Source: Zeugodacus cucurbitae (lineage: Eukaryota; Arthropoda; Insecta; Diptera; Tephritidae). From it: a stretch of DNA of 64,000 bases. The DNA lies in the NCBI RefSeq assembly GCF_028554725.1, contig NC_071671.1:55446501-55510500 (forward strand), in the 5' to 3' direction. Of this stretch, positions 34,840 through 48,130 are shown piece after piece. The position numbers and the translations under genes are program-made. The notes under the pieces were generated by a model. The model saw only the letters and a list, made by a program, of their open reading frames with translations, had not been told where the DNA came from and did not search any database. Position 1 is the stretch's first letter; every line of letters starts with the position of its first letter.

Positions 34840-35438
34840 GGGTTTTTCAATAGCGTAGCTACAAAAGGAGAGCGATAGGGACAGCAAACGACGCTATATT
34901 TTTCCCAGTAACTGACCGCTATGATCAAGACCGGCACGTTACTGTGGATGGGAATCGCTACCACTCAATGATAACTGAATATTTTTGACCCGAATTGGAT
35001 GATATGGACTTGGACAATAAGTGGTTCCACAGGCCACGCAGTGAATGTCACAATCGATTTATTGGAAACCACGTTTGGGGAACGTGTCATCTCACGATAT
35101 GGCCCGGTCAAATGACGGCCTCGGCCGTTACACTATTTTCTATGGTATATGCCAACAAGTCAGCGACGATTAATGAACTTCGTAGTGAAATTGTAACAGT
35201 ATCGGCCGATTTATGATCCGATATATGCGTCGAAAATTGGGTTTACCGTCTGGACTTCTGCTAGCGTGTCCGTCGACACAGTCGAGTAGCATCGAACCAA
35301 GGCATCGAATGGACTTTCACAGGAATAAAGAATTTCATTGATACACCAAATTTTTTTTATATATGTTTTTTTTTGATATTGATATTGATATTGATTAATT
35401 CATTTCTGTGGAATTCTGAAGTTTAAAAAAAAAAAACC
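34840..35438 (+). mobile_element. DDE transposon remnant, family B copy B2
   Basis: It starts at GGGTTTTTCAATAG (34840), similar to the B1 edge. The transposase enters at VTVDGNRYHSMITEYF, a stop replaces the next Trp, then PELDDMDLDNKWF and HRPRSECHN follow. The last stands where the family has QQDGATCH, so the second catalytic Asp is destroyed. A degenerate stretch leads into VYANKSATINELRSEI, shared with the family, and ENWVYRLDFC. The N-terminal half, and the block between CHN and the final region, are altered or missing. The CGGCCGATTTATG sequence is shared with B1. The right edge, AAAAAACCT ending at about 35438, is a weak terminal repeat match. A GATATT triplet repeat (35375-35392) lies inside the 3' flank. 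Confidence 0.75.
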
Positions 35439-37052
35439 TGTATAACATAATTATGTTTAATTTCGCTATATATTTTGGCTTAAATAGAATTTTTTTGTTT
35501 ATGTTTTGTTATTCCACAATATTTTAATATATGTCAGACCACCATAGTTTGGCTAATGATTTTGATGAATTGAATTATTGTGTTATTTATTTTCAAAGGA
35601 ATGAAGTTAAGAAATGGATAGCAGAGATCCTGAAGAGTCTATGACAAATTTGTTGGGATGAGCTTAGTCGACTAAATTCCAATGAAAATTACGACTACCA
35701 TACTCAACGTAATAATTTCACTTAGCTACTACAAAACTGACACAATTATGCGATATGAAAGTCATACTTAGTGTTCGATATATCAAGGAATTTTTTAATA
35801 TTAATCGTATGGTAATGCTTCCAAATTCTGTTCAAATACAAAAATGTATATAAGAACCATCTTAAAAATTTGAGCCTAGTCGGTTTAGAACTATTTGAGT
35901 TACGTTTCTATTATATCGCATGTTTTATTTATATTTCTTTATATACAAATTAAGGGTTGAAGTTACAAATGCTTTTGTATTATATAATGAAATACTCTAA
36001 GCATTGTATAAATTTCTGTCAGCTCATCTATTTTTAAACAAACATACTCTTCATATTCAACGCTCCACCTTATAAGCTTCCAAACAATTTAATATTTAAT
36101 ATATATTTTAACGAAAATTTTTAAATTATTTATATACGCATAATTGTAAGCGACTCCCAAAATTTTGAGAAATGCCTAAAATTAAACCGCAAATTTGCCA
36201 AAAACAACTTGCTGCGTAGACATCCCCCATAGGAAAGAGCAAAGTTTTGTCGTTAAAATGCATGCATAAAACTAAAAATAAATAAATAAATCAAAACTAA
36301 CCGGAAAAAATGTGGTTTAAGTGAAAAACTTTTTAGGCCTCAAACTTATAAAACAAAAACAAATAACAAAACTTTACGGTACAGCGATACAACACCTTCG
36401 CAAATTTGTAGCGAGGATTTCGGCTTTCTTCTGTCTAGGCTGTGCTGTGTGTATTAATGTGTGTGTCTGTGAGTTAGTGCGACCTTTTTAGATCCGCAAC
36501 AATGTAATACTTATTAAAATTTATATATTTAAATAGCAAGTTCCGGTTGCGAAACGCCTCGACAACATGTCAGACGGCTGGCGATTTCTCTCGCTCTACA
36601 CTTTGTTGAGGAGGCAACAAGCGGTTGTGTGTAGTTGAGCAACCCTTGACGCTGCCACACCTCTGTGACAAATTCATATGTAGCGAAAAATAAGTTTTCT
36701 ATTGTTGTTGTTGTGGCATGGTAATTTATATATCCACATATGAGGTATTATGCAAAATAAAAGCAACAATAAGTACTTACAACAAATGCGCTTGACTTGG
36801 TTGGGTGTGTGGCACGATAAAAAGAGAAAAAAAAACAGAAAACAATTTCATGGTTATTGTTAGCAAATATGAAATGAAAATATAATGGCACCCTTAAGTG
36901 TCAGCAACAACATACGCAACACACACAGGGGCACTTGGAGCGTCGCGAATTCTATTGAGAGGCGTTCTGCAAGTGCACATGTTCGGAAAATACTTTCAAG
37001 CACACGCATACATAATAATATCGCATACAAATAAAGATACTCAACGCCTCAA
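35439..37052. other. AT-rich non-coding DNA
   Basis: No gene. Includes a less AT-rich patch at about 36400-36680 with TGTGTGTCTGTGAG repeats and GTTGTTGTTGTGG near 36702. Nothing identifiable. Confidence 0.5.
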
Positions 37053-37335
37053 TGTTGTTGTTGTGGCTGGTTATTGTTGTTTATGCACGCATTGTTGTTA
37101 TTGTTATTTGCAGAATATCTACTTTTACTCAATAATTCAAGCAGACATATGTGTGAATGTTTTGTTGTTGCAGTTGTTGTTGTTGAAGTTAGCGGCGACA
37201 CGCGTCAGAACAACAATAATAACAACAACAACGAATATTACAACAACAACATACACTATAAAATCAACAAAAGATTGCAATAACAACAATACCAAACAGT
37301 TACAACAACAACTACAAAAACAACAACAATATCTC
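37053..37335. repeat. GTT / AAC imperfect palindrome
   Basis: The left half (37053-37192) is rich in GTT triplets. The right half (37209-37335) is rich in the complementary AAC triplets. The centre is a GC-rich GCGGCGACACGCGTCAG spacer. A 150-codon frame crossing it (36898-37350) is low-complexity Thr/Asn/Gln and is not a credible protein. Confidence 0.75.
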
Positions 37336-38611
37336 TACTTTCCGGGTTGACAAGTTAACTTTACTGCAACATGCCGCAGTCCGTAAAACTTTGATTTCCT
37401 TGAGCGCAACAACAAATTTGCATAAGCAAGTGTATACGTCTGTCTATTGTAACATATGAGCGAATTTCCTTTAGAGTCATTTCACTCCAACCACTTGACT
37501 TGAAATTCCGAATTGATACTTATGCACGCCATTCAAATTCATATTTTAGCTATTCAGCCAAAACACCCACCCCCACCGCTTCCGCACACTTATCAACAAC
37601 TTCGCATGTAAATATTTCGCCTTTATCGCTTGCTGTGAAGTGGGTGTTATATAAGCCATCGAATTTATCATTTTGACGCTCTATAAAAATTTCAACTCAA
37701 AAAAAAACTTTCGCCAAAAAATTCGAAAAATTTTACAAACCCAAGAAGGGTTGCAAACACTCGCGTCGCCATATTGCCACATTATTATGTATGTTGTTGT
37801 TGTTACGATGTACTTTACATTTATGAAAATTATGAATTGTTGTAAAATAAAAAGTTGCACACCAAAAAATGTGTGCTGTGGTGGTTGCAACAATTTCCTG
37901 ACAGTTTCTTCAATTTTTTTTCCTCACTTAGAAGTATGTAAGTAATAAGCCTCGATGGAATTTGGTAATGTTGATCCTAAGTGGTTGATAATAAATTGAT
38001 GAGAAGTGAGAAGTGACAGTTGTACTTGTAGATACTTATAAACAACACTGCGTATGCTTCAAGCGAACGTGTTAAATAGTCGTAAGCAGCAAAGTTAAAG
38101 CGATATCTGTGCGGCAGTCAGCTCAGCTCGCTCGAAAAGGGGTGCAAAGCTAACTAACTGCCACGCTTGCTGTCGGAAGTATTGTGGTTGTGCGTAGTAT
38201 AGCTTGTTGACGGCATTAAGATGCCGATCTAGAAAGTAGATTAGAAATTGACATGCTCTGGGGAATGGGTGGCGGAGGTGGTGGAGGTAATGAGCTATTA
38301 AATATATTTGTGGCCGTTAGAGTAAGCTCTTGAAGTAACGCTTATATTGTAGTGATGTAAAAATATTCCAGACGAAAAGGGTTGTAAGAATTTGATACTA
38401 TATACAAATAAATGTAGAAATCCAACTTTCTACGTTCTATATCAGATCATATTTGGCCAATTAGTCTCTACAATACTCGGCTGGGCTGTGGATCAAAATA
38501 TTTTTTTCGAGAGATTCTGTCATAAGTAAAATAGGCATTTTTCTGTTATTCGCAGTGAGAGTCCGAAATTGAAATATTCGGCTTCAAATATCAGAAACAA
38601 AAAAATTTAAA
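37336..38611. other. non-coding DNA
   Basis: No gene. A GC-richer patch at 38090-38240 (GCGGCAGTCAGCTCAGCTCG) resembles a fly 5' leader, but no clear initiator or splice site supports it. A GGTGGCGGAGGTGGTGGAGG run lies near 38267. Confidence 0.45.
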
Positions 38612-39630
38612 AAGTAAGGAAGGTAGTTCGCGTGTAACCGAACATTTTATACTCTCGCAAGTTATTTAGTTAATTTTATTAAAATTATACACAATTTGAT
38701 CCACAATATTCTTCATATACATATATGGTATAAAGTACATTAAAAGTTGGAAGCCCTAAAATTAGGTATGTGGGGGCTAGGAGAAGTTATTCCACTCAAT
38801 TATGGCACGGAGTCATATTATTAGAAGAAAAATATTTCCACTGAATTTCTTCAAAATATCTGAGAGACTTACCTATATTTTCAGTAAAAAAAATTATTAG
38901 AAGCTCTGAGGTCCTTATGTTCGATATATGGGGCCTTGAATACTTATGGTCCGAATTCGGCGATTTTTAGAAGGGCGCTGCCACACTATAAACGCTGTTC
39001 TTGTGCATAATTCTGTTCCGATATCTTCACTAGTGCTTACTTTATATAATGTAAAGTAAACGAAGATCGACTTCAAAGAGCTGGTGTAATGCAAGTAGGC
39101 GAGGTTGTGAACCGATTTGACATATTTTCACAACATATCATTAAGATAAATGATAATATTACGAACCGAATTTCATTGAAATTGGTCGAGTAGATTGGTT
39201 TTTGACCCATAAGTGGGCAGAGCCACGCCCATTTAAATTTTTTTTTACCAATTTGAGCGCAGCCCCTCTATACAACTTTTATAATGAAATTTATGGTTTT
39301 TAGTTTCTCGCTGAAATCGGACCATTAATTTTGAAAGCCCCAGTTACCGAAAATGATGATTATGGTGCCAAGAAACACATTTACCAAGTTTCATTAAGAT
39401 ATCTCGATTTTTACTCAAGTTACAGTTTACACGGACAGATAGACCGACAGACGAACAGACAGACATCCGAATTTGAACTTTACTCGTCACCTGATCACTT
39501 TGGTATATATAACCTTATATCTAACTCGTTTGGTTGGAGTTACAAACAGCGACTCAGCGACTTACAAACAACCGTTATGTGAACAAAACACGCTCTTTAG
39601 CAACTTTGTTGCGAGAGTATAAAAATGTTC
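38612..39630 (+). repeat. dispersed repeat family A, near full-length copy A3
   Basis: It has both distinct family ends. The 5' end is AAGTAAGGAAGGTAG, then ACCGAACATTTTATACTCTC (38612 onward). The 3' end is GACAGATAGACCGACAGACG, then CTGATCACTTTGGTATATAT and TAGCAACTTTGTTGCGAGAG, finishing in TATAAAAA near 39625. About 1.0 kb, which I use as the reference for the type with two different ends. Both ends carry the TATACTCTCGCAA word in opposite directions. No coding frame of substance. Confidence 0.78.
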
Positions 39631-41340
39631 GAGGACCTATTCTTTAAATGAGTACCTACCATATCATCCGACATATCACCACAGATTTCTTAGTTCGAAC
39701 ATCAAATATGTAATTATCATTCTGTACATCCGATAAAACTACCGACTACCGAGTGTTTGTCTACTCATGGATTCTATCCGCCCCGTCATAATTCGGGACT
39801 CAAGTTAGTATCTATGACTAATATCTTTTAGCATACGTTTCATAGATTCCAATACATCCCATACAAGTTCCTTTGGTTGCTTAGTACAGATTATGGCGTG
39901 CCGTAGGTCAGCTTCATTCGCATTTCCTGACCCTTTATATGGATTCCAAAAAAAAATGTCCAACTAAGTCCAAATCTCTTCCAGTATCGTACGTCGAGTA
40001 CTCTGGGAATAGGTCCTGATGCTTTCTATGGATTCCAAAGAACGTTTTCACGTCAAAGCCGAAAACAATGAAATATTCTGATGAGGGTAAGACCATTCAT
40101 TATACATTCCGAAAGTAGAAATGCGATTGACCAATCACTCGAAAAGAGCTCTATAAATTTGTGAGCTTTTTCTTTATATTTCTTAAAATTTATTTTTTTT
40201 ATTCGTAAAATCTCACTTTCTCTTCTTCGAAAATGTTTCTTAAATATGGAAATATTGAACTGGAAGAAAGAGAACAATTCAACATTTATTTTCAGTAAAT
40301 GATAAAGTGCTGGGAATAGAATAGAACTATTTGAGGGGGGACTGTTGTCTAATATATAAATTAAGTAGAGAGGTATTATGCAGAAAGTCCAAAAAACCCT
40401 TACGATTCGAAAACGTATCAAAAGGTGTAGGTCTTAGCTTCATTATTCAAAAGCTTAACCTAAGGCTCCAAACTATGCATTTTTCAAACAGAGTCCCAGA
40501 AATAGATTCTAAATATAGTCTATATATAATTTGAAGAAATTTTAGCACTTCTATAGCTCCTTTGTTCTATAGGGTTTTTACATATTGAAGTTTTTGGCGT
40601 AAGTTTCGTACAATAAGGAACCTTGGGACTAAAATACAACTTTCTTCATAGCTACTTTTCTGATTCTCGGTTGGATGACTTCACTAGGATGTAGTTCTTA
40701 ACATATCGAGCAGAACCTCATCTACCGCTATTGATTATTTGCAGGGTACTAACCTTGAAGGATTCCGCTTCTTAACTATTTTCTGCTTAGAGAATGGCAA
40801 GACTAAGTAGAAGAGTAATCACAATTTTTCAAATGATACCTAATTAATATACAGGAGAAGAACTTTACGATAGGATTTTCTTCTTGCTTTGAACTGTGTG
40901 TAATCTCATATCCCGCAGTATAAAGTCACCAAAAGTGATTGACAACTGCAAGTGCGTCGCTAATGAATGACGAACGAATATGAGTGATTTTATGGCACAA
41001 TGTCCAAATTGAGAATAGATGGTCGAGAATAATGATTTGGCGAGTGAAATGGAGATTTATGAGGAAGTAATTTTGATTTCCAATTTGCTAGCATTACAGC
41101 AGGAGCAGAAGGAAATCGAGAATGCCGGAAGCGCGCGTAAATGGCAAGTTTTTAGTTTCGCTGAAGATATGACTAGCCAACGAAGGAGAATATGCGAAAC
41201 ATACACAGAAGATTCATATGAAGAATGAAAAAAGAAAGCTATAAACTTTGAATTTTCAAAACTCCGATGCATATGCACATATCAATTTCTTATACTAGTT
41301 TCTCTTTTTTATTTTTTGGAACATCCTTAGAACTCACTGT
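39631..41340. other. AT-rich non-coding DNA
   Basis: No gene recognised. ATGGATTCCAAA recurs at about 39939 and 40030. A 69-codon frame at 41019-41228 has a charged, Glu/Gln-rich product with no identified domain; it could be a transposon scrap but I cannot show it. Confidence 0.45.
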
Positions 41341-44300
41341 CAAACTCCAGCGACATTTGCTTCGCTATAAGCCAACATGATTAAAACCATTTGTCAGCCT
41401 TTCTGGCATTCGGTATGCTTTGTCATCTGCGCTTCCACAACAAACGACTTACACACGCAATTGTCCTTTAGCCTTATGCCGGTCCTTCTCTCTGACTTCA
41501 TCACTCCCTCGTCTGCTCCGCTCACTGCCTTGCTCGGATGATGAATGCTGCGGTAATTTCACACTCAAAATGCTGCCAGTGACACCGTTATTGCACTGAC
41601 TTCACTGAATCATCGTAGTCACCATCAGTTCCGCCTTCACCTTCGCCTCTAGCTGCCTTGCTGTCTTCTGCATGGGAATCTTCATTTTATACTCAACGCT
41701 CAACTCATCTCATATCATCTCATTTGCTTTCAAGCCATTGCATTGTAGTATTGCATCACATCGCTGCCTTCGGTCCACAACCCCCTACTGGGTATATTAT
41801 CAACTTGTGGCTTGTATTCCTCGGTGATCACCACACCTTATTTGCTTTCTTCGGAATAAGAATATGTCTGTGTCTCAGTGTGCGCGCTCTAGAAGCATAA
41901 CGAAATGTGAAATTCTTGTACTTCATTATTTTACGGTGACGAATTGCATTTTGCTTTTGACTTGAATTTACTCTTATTTTATTATCTCACTTCAAGTGCT
42001 CACGAACTTACAAATATTTTTTGCTTGACAAAATGAAGGTGCAAAACTTATGTCAAGCTTCAGGAAATTTCATATCAAAAATTATGCTTGAGAATTATTT
42101 TAGTCGCAGTTTTTAGCTGTTCTCTGTGAGAGACTCTTAGCTGAAGTCATAAATTAGTTGAGTTGTATGACTCAAAGTTAATTTGTTAAAATTTTTAAAT
42201 GATTAATTGCAGAATTTTGGGAGAGACCACAACTAGTCAGAGAAGAAATTATATTTGTAACATTTGTACAGAAATTTGGAAAGTTAAGGAACGAAATTAT
42301 TTTTTGTGGCTCGATAAAAACTCATGCGAGTCTCAAGAAATTGAAACAACTCCTTTAAAAGTAGATTTATGGAAAGAATTTAGTGATTTTTGGAAAACTT
42401 TTCGAGAATTTCGTATGAAAGTGCTGTAGCACCCGAAAGAAGTTAGGGTCAATCATTACCTCAACATGAATTGGATTTAAAATTAAGAAAATGATGCCGA
42501 ATATTGATATAATTCTTTTGGCACTCAAGCTTTATATTAAGGATTCTAAAAATAACCCCTTTTCAGGCAGAACTTATTTCTCCAAAACCGTCCAGTGAAT
42601 TTTAGACATAATTATATCATAAATAATACCTACCAGAAATGATAAATATTGACCAAATGATCGTATAATTTCATACTTTTCTCCTTTTTATGGGGCTTCT
42701 CGAAGTAGCTCCATACGAAAGAACGCAATCAGTGACGTATCTAAAGTCCACTCAAAAATGATCGTCTCGCTATTAATACTGCGACTTTGACATTTATATT
42801 CGGGACATCAAATAACATGAGGATGCTATGCTAGAGAATGAGAATATTTTCTGCCCAAACAGAACATTCCTCATTTTATCGGGGAAACATGGGTCCATCA
42901 TAGAATTATGGCCTTTGTGGTATAAAGATAAATATTTATGTATAAAGCCAATATCAAGCAGACTAATATAGAACTGAGAACTTGAAAGTAGTCTACTTGG
43001 ATTCGTGGCCTTTTAGTGGTATAAATTCTTCAAATAAACAGCGAACTATTTGTGTAGGATAGTTTTTGTCCATGTAGGCTTATTAAAACTTAAAAAAAAA
43101 AAATGGGATCCAGAAGAACAAGATTCTGCTCGCCGCGGCTGTTTCTATTCCAACACAGATTTATTTTTATATATTTATCCTAATAAATTACGTCATTTCG
43201 AGGCTTTTGAGGTCTTTAAAGATACATATTTTTGCTTGAACATATTTTTTTTGAAAACAAGGAAAACATTTTGAAAATTTGATTGACCGGAATCGGTTGA
43301 CATTAATGGATCCTCTGAAGAGCACTTTAGTCTTATACCACTTTCCTTTTCCTCTCCAGTTTTAAATACCTGTTTCAGAATTTCTCTTAGATTACCATAC
43401 CTTGAGGAATGGCTACCCTTCATAATAAATAAGAGTTCGAGTTCTCTGAGAATCGGAAAATTGTTTTGGTCTCTTAAAACAAAATAAATACAGAAAACTC
43501 GACACTTACAGCTTTAAACTGTATTCTTTTAACTAATACTTTCATTAAAGCCCCTTCCAAACTAATGAACTCTTCAATTGCTTGCTATTTGTTCAACACA
43601 TATTAAAATAGAATTCACATGGAATAAAAACCGCTCAACTGCACCAACTCCGTGTATATTATTTCCACACTACAGATGGCACACGCATCGCACAACCACT
43701 GCCAGCCAGCCAACCAGCTCATTTGCAATTTTATTGCGAGAGCATTAAATGTCGAATTTAAATTTCAATTTGACAATCAAAATGCAAACGCAATTCAAAG
43801 CGAGAGTAGTGTGGAGGGTACAGATTATATATTAAATATGTGCAAATCCGGCGATTGGCAGCCATTTTCGCAGCAATTTGTCAAATTCATGATTAGGCGA
43901 ATGTGGCTGTGGCTTTGGCTTTGGCTTTGCCTTAGGAGTTGGAGTTGGCTGGCTGGCTGATGGCAAACTCCGACCGTATAGTTTAGTCGTTGCTCGTCAG
44001 CAGTCAGCTGTCGCATGAAATGTCAAATGCAAACGTCACATTCGCTGCATAAATAGATTGCTGTCATGCGTTTAAGCAACGAGTTTATGCAAAAGTGTCG
44101 ATTAGTTCGGGTGAATGTCGTTGCCAGCCAAACGCCCACTGGCAGCGTAAATTGCGCAACGCGATTTGCACATTTCAATTTCGCATGTGAAAATTTTGCG
44201 AAATTGTCAAATTGTGTCTGATTATAGTGAGTATGTGAGTGATGGAATTCTACTTACATTATGAAGCGACACACATACACACAAACAGGTGTTGAATAAA

Positions 44301-44511
44301 CTCACTTGCATGTGTGCGTCTGACAAACACTCTGAACGTTATTGCATATATAGTAGTATACATAAAGGCGTTTTGCTATGGAAATCAATGATTTTTGGCA
44401 GGTATTTGATTCAGGTGCTGCATAAATGCCTACACAGTGGTGTATTTTAGATATTATCTTGATATTACCAGAGGTTTCTTAAAATCCTCTCTACTTAATA
44501 AATGATAATAA
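41341..44511. other. non-coding DNA, GC-richer at both ends
   Basis: No supported gene. Patches at 41400-41900 and 43650-44260 are less AT-rich, with frames of 80-102 codons that lack domains (for example plus 43652-43960, which contains a WLWLWL repeat from GGCTTT-type triplets). These may be conserved regulatory blocks. The rest is AT-rich. Confidence 0.45.
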
Positions 44512-44950
44512 CAAGTAAGGAAGGGCCAATTTCGGATGTAACCGAACATTTTATATTCTCGCAATTTATTTATTTAACTTTATTTATATTATATAATACA
44601 CAATTTGACCCAGATATTCGTCATATATATGGTATAAAGTCCATTGAAAGTTGGAAACCCTATTATTAGGTACATGGGAGCTACAAGAATTTATGAACCG
44701 ATTTCACTCATTTTTGGCACGGAGACATATTGTTAGAAGGCAAATATTCCTCCATATTCCTCCATTTTTGGACTATAGTATCTAAAGAAACTACTGTAGA
44801 GAGTTTCATCAATATATTTCGATTTGAACTCCACTCGTCACCCTGATCACTTTTGTATATATAACCCTATATCTAACTCGTTTAGTTTTGGGTGGCACTT
44901 TTGGGTGTTATGTGAGCAAAACTATTATACTCTCGTATCAACTATGTTGG
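44512..44950 (+). repeat. dispersed repeat family A, internally deleted copy A4
   Basis: It has the 5' end (CAAGTAAGGAAGG, then AACCGAACATTTTATA) and the 3' end (CTGATCACTTTTGTATATAT, then TATACTCTCGTATCAACTAT). Most of the interior is missing, leaving about 440 bp, which fits a MITE-like derivative. Confidence 0.72.
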
Positions 44951-47914
44951 ATTGTTGGATATTGGATTTAGATCCCCTTGTTATGCATGATAATAATGGA
45001 TTTATACCTATCATCTGCCTACTTTGGGATAGTTTTGAAAAATCTGTAGCTGTCAGATAACTTTTCGCACACTAAAATTCTTCAAAATTTAATAGATTTG
45101 TTGATTTTTGATACTCTTTTGACCAGCCGGCATTTTTAAAATATGAATAATCTGAAATATATTATATTATTTATTAGAGAAGGAATGGATATTACTAACC
45201 ATTCGAATATAGTATTTTACCAAAATAATAATATTGCCTTTCTGATAATACTTTATACTCAAAGGAGTGGGTTTTTTCTACTTTTTTATAAATACTATAC
45301 TGAATTATAAATTTTATAAATAAATACTGAAAACTTCAAAGGGATATTCCTTGGTGCTGAAGTTTCCTATATTCAGCATAAACTGAGAATTCTATCATAT
45401 ATGGGAACATCTGAGCCCTAAATAAAAGCCAAAATCAAAATTGGGGAAGAATACATGTTTTGTAACCCAAAGTAAGGTTTTTGCCATTACTTCAATAACA
45501 CTCTATGGGAGATCACTTTGTCTGAAGTTTTGATTTATATTAATTAATTTTTTATTGATTCCATCTAAATTGTGAAAAAAATTTTAGGATCCACTATGTA
45601 TTGTCATTATGTTTAAATATGTATGTTTTTTTCTAAATGTGGTGTGACCACATCGGGTTTAACTTATATGATCTATTATATATATCTATAACTATGACTA
45701 TCTGATTTTTAAACACTTAATTCAGTATTTAAAGCTTTACTAAAGTCGAATCGAAAAGTAAAATATATCAAGTTGGAATTCAAGGCTCCCATCTTAGCTG
45801 TCCCATTTCAAGTAAAACAAAAGTGTTATGTCTTCCAGAATTATGATTTTAGGTTTATTAAGTAGCATTTTGTCAGAGATCGCTGTTTTACGTATTCCTT
45901 CGTATCTGTCTCTCGTATTAATCACATTTGGTTCATAAAGAGAGAGTGAGAAAGATTATAGTTATATGAGTAGATCCTCATTTTATCTGACCGACTTTTT
46001 TAACAAAAATATTTTATTTGATCGAATAGTAATGACTTCGTTTATAACACTATACGGCAAAATTGAATTTTATTCGAGGTATTGGACCAAATATAGTTTT
46101 TCCAGGAGATTAAAACTCATGATTAGTACGTTTTCCGTTTTTCGAGTTAGCCTCCAAAATCGAAATAATCGCTTTCGAATTTCGAAATTTAGCTTACTGG
46201 AAACATCAGTGTTTTTATGACTGGCGCATGAGGTTACTCAAAACCTATTAATCCAATCGGTTCCAAATTTTAATACGTTATTCTATACATATATAGCTTC
46301 GGTATGAACTAGGATAAATCAAATCGATGAAAATCTTCTTTACCTTTCAATTGAATTTGTACCTGAAAAAGGCGATTTTCAAAAAAAAATGTCAAAGGTC
46401 CACCATTTTGTTAATTTTTGTGCGAAATTAATAGTACCAATTCATACCAGAGCCAAACATGTACTCTTTCTAATCCCGTTGGAACATTTGGTTTCAGATG
46501 TTCCAGTGAACGGAAATAACAGGCGCCGCCGAAAAGAAGGGCTTTTGTTTGATCACAAAAAACAACAACAAGAAAAAGTATGTGAATATTTTTTCTTCTT
46601 TTTCAAGTCTTCAAATAAATGTATGCAAAGTTACAACCCTAAAAAATAATTTATGTTCATTTACCAGCCCATTGAAGATCGTCAAAATTTGAAATCGAGA
46701 TGGGGGGTCCACTTGAGGATGTTTTACTCAAAAAAATCATAGGTCTTTTTTCGTTCTGATAATTATTTTTTCATCTATTTAGGTTATGTACTTTCCATTC
46801 CACTGTTCGTGATGCGACCATTAAGGTCGCAAAATCACTTTCTGGTATAGTACTTAAATCTATTAAATGGTAAAAAAGATTATATTTGAACATAAAATAT
46901 ATAATTTTTTACCGAAATATTATTTGGCAAAGCTTCAGTTTTATAAAATTTATATTTTATTCTCTATTTCTGAATTAAAAAACCATTATTATTCTTACTG
47001 GAAATTATTTTATATAAATTTTCTTAATTTAATATTAATTTCTATTTGTTTTGTTTTTATTTCCATATCACCCACAACCAACCCACTGTGCGCCCATTTG
47101 AATGCCACCGCAACGGTAATGAAAATCATTGATATTGCAAAGGTGAGTCTATTCGTCAGTTTGGTGTCATGTGCAACCATTAGACGGTATATTTGTGTTT
47201 GTATTTGTTTGTTGTATATATTTAACGACCCTAGCGGTTGGATTGAATGTCACAGAGCGAAATTTCATTTCGTCAAATGCTGACAGACAGACACGCCAGT
47301 CGATTATTTAAACAGTATCGATTGAATGCTTTGGCGAAATGAACTCACTGACACCGCAACGAAATAGGCACAAATTGCGTTTTGTGACTTTATATATGTA
47401 TGTGTGTGTATTTATTATTTTTGAGAATTTAGGTGCGTGTGTCTCGATATTGCGTAATAATATCAATTTTAATACCAGCCGACGCGCTGTAACCGATATA
47501 TTTAAGCAAAGCGAAATCGTTTTGATATCGAAATAAATCAAAATAATTGGGATTTGTCGTTGTTGCTGTTGCGCAGTGTCTTGAAAACCGCAATTTTTTT
47601 TCAAATTACCGTTACTTTTTGGTACAACAAATTGTTAAAGGAAATGAAAGTAGAATTTGCTAAAGCCTTGCCACCCTTTTTGGCAACGTGTCGCCGCCTC
47701 AAAGCGTATAAATTTGATTTAATAAACTTTTGCAATATGCATGCGCCACGTAAATCTTGTGAAATTTGTAACAACAACAACGACAAAATAAAACCAATTC
47801 ACCCCAAACATAACTGTGTTGTTGCTTGTATATGCCGCACTACATGCCACACGCCACACGGTGCGGCAACAAATCTGTCAAATGTCAAACTTCACCCTAT
47901 TTAATTTCCTCTTG
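44951..47914. other. AT-rich non-coding DNA
   Basis: No gene. Frames of 84-138 codons (for example plus 46867-47283) have no recognised features. The composition becomes GC-richer from about 47080. CAACAACAACGAC lies near 47771. Confidence 0.5.
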
Positions 47915-48130
47915 CGAAATTAGTTTTTGCAAATTTCTCTATTTTTCATTTCGTTTCGTCGAATTTTTTCGATATTTTTGGGTGTCGTTTTTGCATTTTT
48001 TTTTAATTTTCATATTTTTTTCCAATTTTTTTTTTTTAATATTTTTTCATTTTTATTTCGATTTTTTTTATTTTTCATTATTTTTTTCTCGTTTTTTCCA
48101 TATTTTCTAATTTTTTTTTTTCAATTTCTA
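47915..48130. repeat. long T-rich tract
   Basis: About 215 bases in which T dominates on the plus strand, made of T-runs of 5-10 broken by single A, C or CG. The frames through it (80 and 94 codons) are artefacts, being strings of Phe, Ile and Leu. Confidence 0.85.

Noticed and set aside
36898..37350. 150-codon open frame
   Set aside because: Runs through the GTT/AAC triplet repeats; the product is low-complexity Val/Leu then Thr/Asn/Gln.
41019..41228. 69-codon Glu/Gln-rich frame, considered as a Harbinger-type transposase scrap
   Set aside because: Similarity to the N-terminal region of such transposases is too vague to state.
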